64,000 bases of DNA from positions 868,001-932,000 of the forward strand of contig NZ_BAABBO010000001.1 of assembly GCF_039538005.1 (NCBI RefSeq), written 5' to 3'. Source of the DNA: Allohahella marinimesophila (GTDB taxonomy: Bacteria; Pseudomonadota; Gammaproteobacteria; Pseudomonadales; Oleiphilaceae). The notes beneath the pieces are model-generated. The model saw only the letters and a program-made list of their open reading frames with translations, was not told where the DNA came from and did no database searches. Of this stretch, positions 36,106 through 44,067 are shown piece by piece. How positions within the stretch are numbered: position 1 is the stretch's first letter; every line of letters starts with the position of its first letter. The translations under genes were made by a program, and so were the position numbers.

Positions 36106-37451
36106 AAGACTCCGAAGCTTTTCACGAGTGCAATGGTAGCGATAACGATACCAGCAATCCCGAGCAGCATGCCAGAGCCACCTGAGCTGCTCTGCGCCGC
36201 TGCGGCATCCGACTGCTCGTGCAGCACGCCGCCGGCCACAGCCACCTTCTCGCTGACCAGGGCTTCGATCTGGGCCTGCACATCGTCACTGAACCCTGTA
36301 TCGGCGCGTGAAGTCTCGGACAGCTGGCGCTGCATATCGGCAATGGCCGCGTCCAGGCGACTCTGCCAGGTCTGCAGTCGATCTTCGATGGCGCTGTCGA
36401 CCGCACCCACGGCAGAGGCAGTCGCGACGTCGGACATTTCCTCACGCAGACGCGCAACGGCAGCATCGATATCCACACTGCCGTCGCTCTTCTGGGTCAG
36501 TACACTCTCTTCGGCGATGACGCGCATCTGCTGATCCAGGTCCCGTCGCCATTCGCTCAACGTTTCGTCCATAGCCGTCTGCACGCGCTCTTCAACGGCT
36601 TGCAGCTCGGAATCGAACATCGGTCGGAGTGTCCGTTCCACATCGGAGACGATACGGGCAGTGACGGCCGCTTCATCTTCAGGTGTTTTGGCTGGCGCGG
36701 CGGCTACTGGCTGCACAGCCTGCATGGCCTTGTCGACATCAGTCTGGATTTGCGGACGGATCCGGCTTTCGAACAGGTCACTGAAGCGAGAGCGCACCTG
36801 TTCACCTACTGATGCGCGGATGTCGTCAGCACTCATCGATGGTGGGGTTGCCGCCTCGGCAGAGGCCAGGTCCACCACTTCAGATTCAATTGTTTTCAGC
36901 CGCGATTCGATACCAGCGAAAGCAGGCGCCAACAACTTTTCGTCGAGCGCCTTCTGGACCTGAGCCACGATCTTGTCGAGGGAGGCCTGGTCGAGTTCTG
37001 ATTGGAATACTCGTGGCTGCGGAATGTCCGCCTGGGCCGGTTCGGGAGTCGGGGCTGTCGCCGCCGGCGCAGGCGTGCTCGCATTGCCAGCCTCACGCAG
37101 CACCGCTGCCAGCGCATCAGCCTGGGGTGGTTTCGACAGCGTGCCTGAAGCGCCTATTGCGCGGGCCTGGGCGTCATAATCGTCGACGCCTTCCTTACCT
37201 GTACACATGATAACGGGAATATGCGTCGTCGAGGCGTTACGCTTGATTTCCTGAGTCGCCTCGAAGCCATCCATTTCCGGCATGAGGTGATCCATGAAAA
37301 TGATATCTGGCTTCTGCATATCGATCATCGCAAGCGCGTCTTTGGCAGATTCGGCTGTCTGCACCCTCAACTGGTGCTTTTCAAGTAAACGCTGCAGCGT
37401 AATCCGGGCAAGCTTGGAGTCGTCGACAACAAGCGCGGTCTGAAGTGCCAT
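36102..37451 (-). CDS. Receiver-domain protein with long helical middle and C-terminal membrane anchor (paralogue 1)
   Basis: Protein of 449 residues. Residues 1-122 form a complete CheY-like receiver: Asp10/Asp11, phospho-acceptor Asp54 (FMDHLMPEMDG), Thr84 (IMCTGK) and Lys107 (LSKPP). A Pro/Ala linker (about 123-145) is followed by some 270 residues of mostly helical, coiled-coil-like sequence. A single hydrophobic segment (GMLLGIAGIVIATIALV) lies at the extreme C terminus. No output domain is recognisable. The ATG at 37451 has AGGA 9 bases upstream. It is coupled to cmoA by a 4-base overlap and is paralogous to the protein at 41276-42403. Confidence 0.82.
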   Translation of the reverse strand: MALQTALVVDDSKLARITLQRLLEKHQLRVQTAESAKDALAMIDMQKPDIIFMDHLMPEMDGFEATQEIKRNASTTHIPVIMCTGKEGVDDYDAQARAIGASGTLSKPPQADALAAVLREAGNASTPAPAATAPTPEPAQADIPQPRVFQSELDQASLDKIVAQVQKALDEKLLAPAFAGIESRLKTIESEVVDLASAEAATPPSMSADDIRASVGEQVRSRFSDLFESRIRPQIQTDVDKAMQAVQPVAAAPAKTPEDEAAVTARIVSDVERTLRPMFDSELQAVEERVQTAMDETLSEWRRDLDQQMRVIAEESVLTQKSDGSVDIDAAVARLREEMSDVATASAVGAVDSAIEDRLQTWQSRLDAAIADMQRQLSETSRADTGFSDDVQAQIEALVSEKVAVAGGVLHEQSDAAAAQSSSGGSGMLLGIAGIVIATIALVKSFGVF

Positions 37452-37640
37452 GCAGATAGATCCTGTGAGATTGGGCGTAAGGCAATGCGTATCCCTTAAA
37501 TCTAGCACAATCTGCAGGTATTCAAGGAAAATTGACATAAAGCTCTGAGCGGATTCTGCCTGAAATGAGAGATGACTGCAGCTATACGCCAGGTCAGGCC
37601 GCTGATACGTATAACACCTCAACTGACAGGAGATCGCGCC

Positions 37641-38312
37641 ATGTTTTTACGAAAGGACCCAGCTTCGCTCAAGATCGTTGAGCCCGAAAATGCCCTCAAG
37701 GGGCGGGATGAAGCCCTGCCTCTCGAAGGGGCGGCCGCTGTCCACGATGTGCTCGAAACACCCTTGAAAGGCCCATTCCCGGATGGGCATGAGTGCGTGG
37801 TTTTTGGTCTGGGCTGTTTCTGGGGCGCAGAACGGCTGTTCTGGCGCCTTGAGGGCGTCTATACCACGGCCGTCGGCTACGCTGGCGGCACAACGCCGAA
37901 CCCGAGCTATGACGAAGTCTGCAGCGGCCAGACCGGACATACCGAAGTGGTGTTGGTCGTCTACGACCCGAAGGTCATCAGTCTCGAGCGTCTGCTCAAG
38001 GTGTTCTGGGAGGCCCATGATCCTACTCAGGGCTTCAGGCAGGGCAACGATGTTGGCACCCAGTACCGCAGCGCCATATACACCACAACGCCTGCGCAGC
38101 ACGAGACCGCCGCGCGTTCGGCCAGAGTTTATGAGGATGTGCTCGCACAGCAGCAGCGCGGCCAATATAAAATCACCACGGAAATTCGTCAGAACGAACA
38201 GTTCTACTATGCCGAAGGCTACCACCAGCAGTACCTGGACAAGCATCCCAATGGCTACTGTGGCCTTGCTGGCTGCAACGTCGAGTTTCCAATGGAAGCG
38301 GTGGCGCAGTAG
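37641..38312 (+). CDS. msrA: Peptide methionine sulfoxide reductase MsrA
   Basis: Repairs oxidised methionine (S-epimer) in proteins. The protein has 223 residues. The active-site motif is FGLGCFWGAERLFW with the catalytic Cys; later come GGTTPNPSYDEVCSGQTGHTE and a C-terminal region with CGLAGC resolving cysteines. An AGGAG lies 8 bases before the ATG at 37641. It is divergent from the receiver gene. Confidence 0.96.
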   Translation: MFLRKDPASLKIVEPENALKGRDEALPLEGAAAVHDVLETPLKGPFPDGHECVVFGLGCFWGAERLFWRLEGVYTTAVGYAGGTTPNPSYDEVCSGQTGHTEVVLVVYDPKVISLERLLKVFWEAHDPTQGFRQGNDVGTQYRSAIYTTTPAQHETAARSARVYEDVLAQQQRGQYKITTEIRQNEQFYYAEGYHQQYLDKHPNGYCGLAGCNVEFPMEAVAQ

Positions 38313-38353
38313 CATACGCGCCTTGAACGCTTCAGCTCATCACAGGGATACTC

Positions 38354-39889
38354 ATGACCACTACTCAAAACTCAGCGACCGGTGACAGGCCGGCACGCCG
38401 GGTGCGAACCCGTATCGCGCCGTCGCCAACTGGTGACCCGCACGTCGGCACAGCCTATATCGCCTTGTTCAACCTCTGCTTTGCACGGCAGCACGGCGGT
38501 GATTTCATTCTGCGTATCGAAGATACTGACCAGGCCCGCAGCACGCCTGAATCAGAAGCGCTCATTCTCGAGTCGCTTCGCTGGCTGGGTCTGAGCTGGG
38601 CGGAAGGTCCGGATGTGGGCGGCCCCCACGCGCCCTATCGACAAAGCGAGCGTGGTGATCGCTACCGCAAATACGCAGAACAGCTGGTCGAGAGTGGCCA
38701 TGCCTTCTACTGCTTTCGCACCTCCGAAGAGCTCGATCAGATCAGGGAAGAGCGCAAGGCGGCCGGACTGAATCCTGGCATCAAAGGTGATCTCGAACTG
38801 CCGCAGGCTGAGGTCAGTCGTCGCCTGGCGGCCGGCGAACCCCATGTCATCCGCATGAAAGTGCCAGATGAGGGCCTCTGCGTCATCGAAGACATGCTGC
38901 GCGGGACCATCGACATTGAGTGGTCGCAAGTTGACTGTCAGATCCTGCTGAAATCTGATGGTATGCCGACCTACCACCTCGCCAACGTGGTCGATGATCA
39001 TGAAATGGAGATCTCGCATGTCATCAGGGGAGAGGAGTGGATCAGTTCAGCGCCCAAGCACAAGCTGTTGTATGAATACTTCGGTTGGGAGCTGCCGCGC
39101 TTCTGCCACATGCCGCTGCTTAGAAATGAAGACAAGACCAAGCTGAGCAAGCGCAAGAACCCTGTGAGTATCCGTTACTTCGAACGACTCGGCATCTTGC
39201 CTGAAACCTTGCTGAATTTCCTGGGCCGTATGGGCTGGTCCATGCCTGACGAGCGCGAGCGTTTCGATCTGCCAGCCATGATCGAACATTTTGACATACA
39301 GCGGGTGTCGCTGGGCGGGCCGGTGTTCTCGGTGGAGAAGTTGCTCTGGCTGAACAGCGTCTGGATTCGTGAGACGCTGGACGACGTCAGCTTCGTTGAG
39401 CGGGTCGAGCAATGGGGATACCCCATGCGGCACCTTACGCCGGTAGTTAATCACGTCAGAACGCGTGTGAGCGCCTTTTCCGACATTGCGCCAATGACGA
39501 CCTTCCTCTTCGCCGGCGACTTGCCACTGGCGCCGGCAGATTTCGAGCACAACAAGTTTTCAGCCGAAGATATGGTCAGTGCGCTACAACTGACGAGCTG
39601 GACGCTTGACTCGCAGCAGGTTTGGGATAAAGATGCGCTCTTCGCGGCGCTCAAGTCGCTGGCCGCTTATCTGGACGTCAAGCTTGGCGTGTTTATGTTC
39701 CCGGTCTTCGTGAGCGTTGCGGGTACGAGTCAATCCTGGTCCATCGTCGATTCGATGGAGATGCTGGGGCCGGATATGACGCGTGCAAGACTCCGTTCTG
39801 CTATCAAAATTCTTGGCGGTTTGTCAAAGAAAAAGCTCAAGCAGGCGGAAAAAGATTACGCTGAATTTTTAGCACAAAAAACTGAATAA
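38354..39889 (+). CDS. gltX: Glutamyl-tRNA synthetase GltX
   Basis: Class I synthetase of 511 residues. The HIGH-type motif is in APSPTGDPHVGTAY; the KMSKS-type motif is KLSKRKNP. The region EDTDQARSTPESE is the glutamate-specific pocket. Two tRNA genes follow, including tRNA-Glu, an arrangement also seen in pseudomonads. Confidence 0.97.
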   Translation: MTTTQNSATGDRPARRVRTRIAPSPTGDPHVGTAYIALFNLCFARQHGGDFILRIEDTDQARSTPESEALILESLRWLGLSWAEGPDVGGPHAPYRQSERGDRYRKYAEQLVESGHAFYCFRTSEELDQIREERKAAGLNPGIKGDLELPQAEVSRRLAAGEPHVIRMKVPDEGLCVIEDMLRGTIDIEWSQVDCQILLKSDGMPTYHLANVVDDHEMEISHVIRGEEWISSAPKHKLLYEYFGWELPRFCHMPLLRNEDKTKLSKRKNPVSIRYFERLGILPETLLNFLGRMGWSMPDERERFDLPAMIEHFDIQRVSLGGPVFSVEKLLWLNSVWIRETLDDVSFVERVEQWGYPMRHLTPVVNHVRTRVSAFSDIAPMTTFLFAGDLPLAPADFEHNKFSAEDMVSALQLTSWTLDSQQVWDKDALFAALKSLAAYLDVKLGVFMFPVFVSVAGTSQSWSIVDSMEMLGPDMTRARLRSAIKILGGLSKKKLKQAEKDYAEFLAQKTE

Positions 39890-39895
39890 AAGCGC

Positions 39896-39924
39896 TTGAC
39901 TCATAGGGGGCTTATCCATAACAT
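39896..39924 (+). promoter_or_regulatory. Promoter of tRNA-Ala and tRNA-Glu
   Basis: TTGACT (39896-39901) and TAACAT (39919-39924) are 17 bases apart and followed by ACGCCCCC. The tRNA-Ala gene begins 23 bases after the -10 element; the two tRNAs and the following terminator probably form one unit. Confidence 0.72.
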
Positions 39925-39947
39925 ACGCCCCCGTTGTGCTGGTCAAC

Positions 39948-40023
39948 GGGGCCATAGCTCAGCTGGGAGAGCGCAACGCTGGCAGCGTTGAGGTCGACGG
40001 TTCGATCCCGTCTGGCTCCACCA
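39948..40023 (+). tRNA. tRNA-Ala (anticodon GGC)
   Basis: Complete cloverleaf of 76 bases with encoded CCA. The acceptor is GGGGCCA/TGGCTCC, whose third pair is G-U, the alanine identity element. The anticodon stem CAACG/CGTTG with loop CTGGCAG gives anticodon GGC. Confidence 0.97.
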
Positions 40024-40107
40024 ATCCGGCGCAATGGAAGTAAGGTTGTAGTAGTAGAAATTGCAGTGATGGACGTACTGGGTGCAAGCTCAGGAGTCAA
40101 AGTTTTA

Positions 40108-40183
40108 GTCCCCATCGTCTAGAGGCCTAGGACACCGCCCTTTCACGGCAGTAACAGGGGTTCGAATCCCCTTGGGGACGCCA
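40108..40183 (+). tRNA. tRNA-Glu (anticodon TTC)
   Basis: Complete cloverleaf of 76 bases with encoded CCA. The acceptor is GTCCCCA/TGGGGAC, and the anticodon loop CTTTCAC gives anticodon TTC. It lies 84 bases after tRNA-Ala, with no separate promoter that I can support. Confidence 0.97.
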
Positions 40184-40263
40184 TCTTCGTGATGTGTCGC
40201 AGGCCCGATGTGAGATGGATCAGCAAGAACCAAGGTTCGAACTGCTCCAGGGCTCTGCAAATG

Positions 40264-40296
40264 AAAAAGGCCAGGTTCATACCTGGCCTTTTTTTT
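40264..40296. terminator. Strong bidirectional terminator after tRNA-Glu
   Basis: Perfect 13-bp stem AAAAAGGCCAGGT/ACCTGGCCTTTTT with loop TCAT. T runs follow on both strands (eight on plus, five on minus). It serves the tRNA unit and the convergent pterin-synthase-like gene. Confidence 0.92.
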
Positions 40297-40331
40297 CGCC
40301 TGTCGAAAAGTGCCTCCGAGGCAAGGAGGAG

Positions 40332-40356
40332 GCCGTCAGCCCAAGGGTGTGACGGC
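40332..40356. repeat. Inverted repeat in the 3' region of the pterin-synthase-like gene
   Basis: Perfect 7-bp arms GCCGTCA/TGACGGC around 11 bases, 24 bases after the minus-strand stop codon. A second odd palindrome (TGCCTCCGAGGCA) lies just beyond it. Neither has a T run; they may stabilise the mRNA 3' end before the terminator. Confidence 0.4.
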
Positions 40357-40379
40357 GGGCGCCTTGTTGGACTGATGGC

Positions 40380-41243
40380 TCAGCGTTCGGCGATGGCACC
40401 CTTGCGAACGCCTTCAAAAGCTTTGACCCGGAAGCGGTTCTGGGGGTTTTGCCGCTTGAGCCTGGCTGCGATATGTTCGGCAATGCACTCTACTGTCGTT
40501 TCAGTCTCGAGCATGTACACTGACTGCTCTGCAATAACGAGCCTGAAGCGCCCCTGAGAGCTTTCATACTCGAACACGATATGTTTCCTGCCGTTATGCA
40601 TTTCCTCGCTGACAACGTCCTCTGAGTGACCCAGATAGATGTCTTTCCAGCGCTTGGCCCACTGATACTCTGTCAGCTGACTTCTTCGCCCGTCGCTGTA
40701 GATCTCGATGCGTGAACGATGCCCGTGCGCAATCCGCTGACAGTCGCCCTCGTGCTTCTTCAGACCATGGGTATAGTGGTAGTAGGGGCCCTGAATCACC
40801 TCCTCGCGGAGATAGAGACTGAGCTCTTTGACATTGGGTGGTAGAGCCGCCTGTAATTGCTGTTTGAGAAGCGGCACGACGGTATCGATCTGTATATCAG
40901 CCAACGGCAGTATGACAATGGCCTCTGCAGGACAGGACAGCCGCACGAGGCTGCCGTCGGCCAGGGTGGCGGAAAGGTCCGTGCGGGCGACATCCCCCTC
41001 GTTGTAGTGCTCTACATCGAGGTACTGCAATTGTTCGGGAATGACGAGCTTGTGATCGATGGTCGATTCGATCGACTGCTTGAGGAGTTTTTTGACATGG
41101 CCGAAGTCGAACACCATGCCCTGGGCATCGAGTTCGCCTGCGAGTTCAATATCGACAATCCAGCTCTCCCCGACAATTCCCCTGCCAGGATGCAGGTAGG
41201 AAAAGTCGAGTACGGTGAGATCATCTACGAAAAGTCTGTTCAT
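40380..41243 (-). CDS. Tandem 6-pyruvoyl-tetrahydropterin/6-carboxytetrahydropterin synthase-like protein
   Basis: Protein of 287 residues that looks like two fused PTPS/QueD-type halves. The N-terminal half keeps VFDFGHVKK (43-52) and an Asp-His pair (DHKL, 63-66), but its zinc motif is mostly lost (GESW instead of GHSY). The C-terminal half holds THGLKKHEGDCQRIAHGH (His159, Cys168, His173, His175), matching the family's zinc ligands and catalytic Cys, and TTVECIAEHI, matching its conserved Glu motif. QueD makes the preQ0 precursor; whether this fusion does so is uncertain. It is the last gene of a minus-strand cluster. Confidence 0.75.
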   Translation of the reverse strand: MNRLFVDDLTVLDFSYLHPGRGIVGESWIVDIELAGELDAQGMVFDFGHVKKLLKQSIESTIDHKLVIPEQLQYLDVEHYNEGDVARTDLSATLADGSLVRLSCPAEAIVILPLADIQIDTVVPLLKQQLQAALPPNVKELSLYLREEVIQGPYYHYTHGLKKHEGDCQRIAHGHRSRIEIYSDGRRSQLTEYQWAKRWKDIYLGHSEDVVSEEMHNGRKHIVFEYESSQGRFRLVIAEQSVYMLETETTVECIAEHIAARLKRQNPQNRFRVKAFEGVRKGAIAER

Positions 41244-41275
41244 TACCTGTCCAGCTGCTGGTGTGCCGGCAGGTA

Positions 41276-42403
41276 TTAACCCATGAAGCCGACCAGATAG
41301 GCAATACCGAGAGAAAATACGCTCAAGCTCACCGCCAGGGCCAGACCATAGGTCTTGCGGTTTTCACGGCGTTCCTTCTCGGCATACATCTCGATTGTTC
41401 TACGAGCGATGTCTTCCGCCGTCTCCCTGGAAATGTCATGCGCCTGCTGAATGGCTTCCGCCTGGAGTTGCTGCCAGAAGTCGGTGTCGATGCTCTGTAC
41501 CGAGGTCAGGTGATCCTTCAGCTCGTCGAGTTGAACCGGTGTCATGCCCTGGCTGGCGGCTGGGCGCTCCTTTACTGCCCGGCGGATGTCTTCCATCTCC
41601 TGCGTCACGGCCAGGGTGACGCTCTCTGTCAAAGTATCGCGCAACACATTCAGCTTGGTGTCGACGATGCGGTCGAGTTCGGTCGTGAGCGTGGACGCCT
41701 GCTTGTTCTGCTCGTCGATGACGCGCTTGATATGATGATATTGCTCGTCGAAAAGGTCGGTCAGCAGCTCGTGAATCCGGGTATTCATCGAGACCTTCAC
41801 TGCCGAGCGGGCAATATGCTCGATAGTGTCGGCATCCAGAGCGCTTGAAAAGACCTGATTACCAGCCGCCGGAGCAGGGGCACTGGTATGAGATGACGAG
41901 TTAGCTGCTTCCAGGAATTGCGAATACGCAGAGGCCTGGGCAGCGGTGAGCGAAGTTTCGTTCTCGTCAGCGTGCACGAAGTCGAGTGCAGTCGGATCCA
42001 CCGGTTCCTTGTTAAGGTTGCCAGTGGCGATGTCGGTGCTGAGCTCCTGGAGTACGCGGTCGATATTCTCACTCTGTGGCGGCTTGGTCAGAATGGTATA
42101 GATACCGAAGCGCTTGGCCGCATCCTCGAATTCGCGTGACTTCTTGGACGTGCACATGACTACCGGGATGGAGGCGGTATGAGGATTGGCTTTGATGGCC
42201 TTGGTGGCTTCGACACCGCTCATGCCGGGCATGAGGTGGTCGATGAAGATCACATCCGGTGCCTCATTGGCCGCAAGATAGTCGAGCGCCTCTTCTGCAG
42301 AACCAGCCATGGTCACGGCCAGATTCTTGTTTTCAAGCAACTTGCTCAGAGCAAACCGGGCGACCTTGGAGTCATCTACCAGTAAAGCTGTTCTGATACT
42401 CAT
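41276..42403 (-). CDS. Receiver-domain protein with helical middle and C-terminal membrane anchor (paralogue 2)
   Basis: Protein of 375 residues. The receiver (1-122) is complete: Asp10/Asp11, Asp55 (FIDHLMPGMSG), Thr85 (VMCTSK) and Lys107 (LTKPP). The middle is helical and charged, with a region rich in Glu/Gln and Arg. The C terminus carries one hydrophobic helix (YGLALAVSLSVFSLGIAYLV) after a basic stretch (KERRENRK). The receiver closely resembles that at 36102-37451, and both lack a known output domain. The ATG at 42403 follows GGGGA; it starts 48 bases after the PEGA/MORN gene. Confidence 0.82.
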   Translation of the reverse strand: MSIRTALLVDDSKVARFALSKLLENKNLAVTMAGSAEEALDYLAANEAPDVIFIDHLMPGMSGVEATKAIKANPHTASIPVVMCTSKKSREFEDAAKRFGIYTILTKPPQSENIDRVLQELSTDIATGNLNKEPVDPTALDFVHADENETSLTAAQASAYSQFLEAANSSSHTSAPAPAAGNQVFSSALDADTIEHIARSAVKVSMNTRIHELLTDLFDEQYHHIKRVIDEQNKQASTLTTELDRIVDTKLNVLRDTLTESVTLAVTQEMEDIRRAVKERPAASQGMTPVQLDELKDHLTSVQSIDTDFWQQLQAEAIQQAHDISRETAEDIARRTIEMYAEKERRENRKTYGLALAVSLSVFSLGIAYLVGFMG

Positions 42404-42450
42404 TTGAGTCCCCAATTCGCGTCTGTCTTGTGTAAGTGCTGACATAGTTC

Positions 42451-43998
42451 CTACCATCCCTCCAGCTCCGGACAGGCCGTCGCTCGGTAACTTTGTTCTC
42501 TGTAACAGGTGCCGGGCTCGCTCGTTCTTGCCGTGAAGACCTCACCCTGCGCCGTTGTAAGTGTAGCTTGTCCAAAAGGCTCTCCAAATTTGAAGTTGCC
42601 TGAAATCTTGCTGCCGTTCGGATTCATGAATTCGCCCAGGCCGTGAAACTTGCCATCCAGAAACTGGCCGACGTAACGCTTGCCATCTGCGAAGGTGAGG
42701 GCGCCCTTGCCCTGATATTCGCCGTTGGCAAAGGTGCCTTCATAATGCGAGCCATCGCCATAGGTAATCGTGCCCTGGCCGTGAAACTCGTTGTTCACGA
42801 AACTACCAACGTACAGGTCGCCATCCGAACTGGTGAAGGTGCCTTCGCCGTTGAGCTTACCGTTACTCCACAGGCCAGTAAAAATATCTTCATTGGCCAG
42901 CGTGAGGGTGCCCTGGCCATCGTACTGACCGTTGCGGAAACTGCCGACATACTTGGTCCCATCAGGCAGTATCAGGGTCCCACTGCCGTGATATTTGCCA
43001 TCGAGCCAGTTGCCCTCGTACTGTGTGCCATCGGCTTTCCGCAGGCTGCCAAAGCCTTCGAACTGCCCGTCGTCGAAGTTGCCGACGTAGCGCGTCCCAT
43101 CACCGGACTGATACTGGCCTTCCCCACTGCGGACATTGTTCCGCCAGACGCCATCCACAAAATCGACACCTTTGATCTCGCTAAGCTTCGCATGAATGAC
43201 TCGCTTCGTGCCTGGCTCGAGCCTGACCTGTGTCGACCATGGCTCATAGCCTGCTTTGCTGACCGTTATTTCGTAACTGCCAGGCTTGAGCCGCTCGGTC
43301 ACTGCTGTGGCACCATAGTCGCGACCGTTGATCGATGCGCGGTCACCGGTCACATTTGAGCGAATGACCAGGGTGCCAGTAGTTGGTGTCGGTGGCACAG
43401 GCTTGACGGGTTTGGCTGGCGCTTCCGCCGCGGGCTCAGGCACTTCAGGCGCTTCAGCCGTCGCGTCCGTTGGAACCTGGGTCGCTGCAGCCTGCTCAGC
43501 GGCTGCTTCTGCCTGTTCGCTGGCCTTGCGGGCGATATCGGCTGCCGCTTTTACAGCGTCGGAGCCTGAGTCGGTGGTAGCAAGGGCCAGCGTGCCAGCA
43601 ATCTTGTCGGCAGCTTCGGAGGCCTCCTCAGAGGCCTGCTCACTGCCGGCTTCGAGCTGATCGACAAACAGTATGGCCTGATCGACGTCTTCGTTGGCGG
43701 CCAGGGCCTCGGTGTTTTCATCGTAGGGGCTGAAATCACTGAGGTGTTCAGGCCTTCGCTCAACTTTTCCACGGGCATCGGCAGTATCCTCCCAGACGTT
43801 TGCAACCGTAGCAGTGGGCGAGCGCTCGTCGGCCTCGTCGCTTCTGGACACAGATTTTTCGGTGCTCAGCCCAGCAAGCTGGATAGAGGAGGTCAGCAGG
43901 TTGTCCAGACGACCGTGTTCGTAAGCAGCGAAAGCCGCAGTGACGAACAGCATGAATACCAGCAGATTTATGAACAGTAGCGGTCTCAGGTCGACCAT
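42451..43998 (-). CDS. Membrane-anchored PEGA and MORN-repeat protein
   Basis: Protein of 515 residues. An N-terminal membrane segment (about 7-25) is followed by an Ala/Glu-rich helical region (about 115-175) and a Pro-rich linker. A PEGA domain comes next (about 207-272: GTLVIRSNVTGDRASINGRD, KPGSYEITVSKAGYEPW). About nine MORN repeats of roughly 23 residues (283-490: GTRYVGNFDDGQFEGFGSL and similar) come after it. PEGA domains are usually extracytoplasmic, and the topology fits a periplasmic repeat domain. The function is unknown. GAGGG precedes the ATG. Confidence 0.82.
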   Translation of the reverse strand: MVDLRPLLFINLLVFMLFVTAAFAAYEHGRLDNLLTSSIQLAGLSTEKSVSRSDEADERSPTATVANVWEDTADARGKVERRPEHLSDFSPYDENTEALAANEDVDQAILFVDQLEAGSEQASEEASEAADKIAGTLALATTDSGSDAVKAAADIARKASEQAEAAAEQAAATQVPTDATAEAPEVPEPAAEAPAKPVKPVPPTPTTGTLVIRSNVTGDRASINGRDYGATAVTERLKPGSYEITVSKAGYEPWSTQVRLEPGTKRVIHAKLSEIKGVDFVDGVWRNNVRSGEGQYQSGDGTRYVGNFDDGQFEGFGSLRKADGTQYEGNWLDGKYHGSGTLILPDGTKYVGSFRNGQYDGQGTLTLANEDIFTGLWSNGKLNGEGTFTSSDGDLYVGSFVNNEFHGQGTITYGDGSHYEGTFANGEYQGKGALTFADGKRYVGQFLDGKFHGLGEFMNPNGSKISGNFKFGEPFGQATLTTAQGEVFTARTSEPGTCYREQSYRATACPELEGW

Positions 43999-44067
43999 GA
44001 GTCCCTCAGGGGTACGGGTAACAGGCGGCAGTGTAGCCGTTATTGTAACAGATTGTTGTGAACTGAA

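Noticed and set aside
42500..43150. Periodic pattern considered as a DNA repeat element
   Set aside because: The periodicity of about 69 bases is explained by the MORN repeats of the encoded protein.
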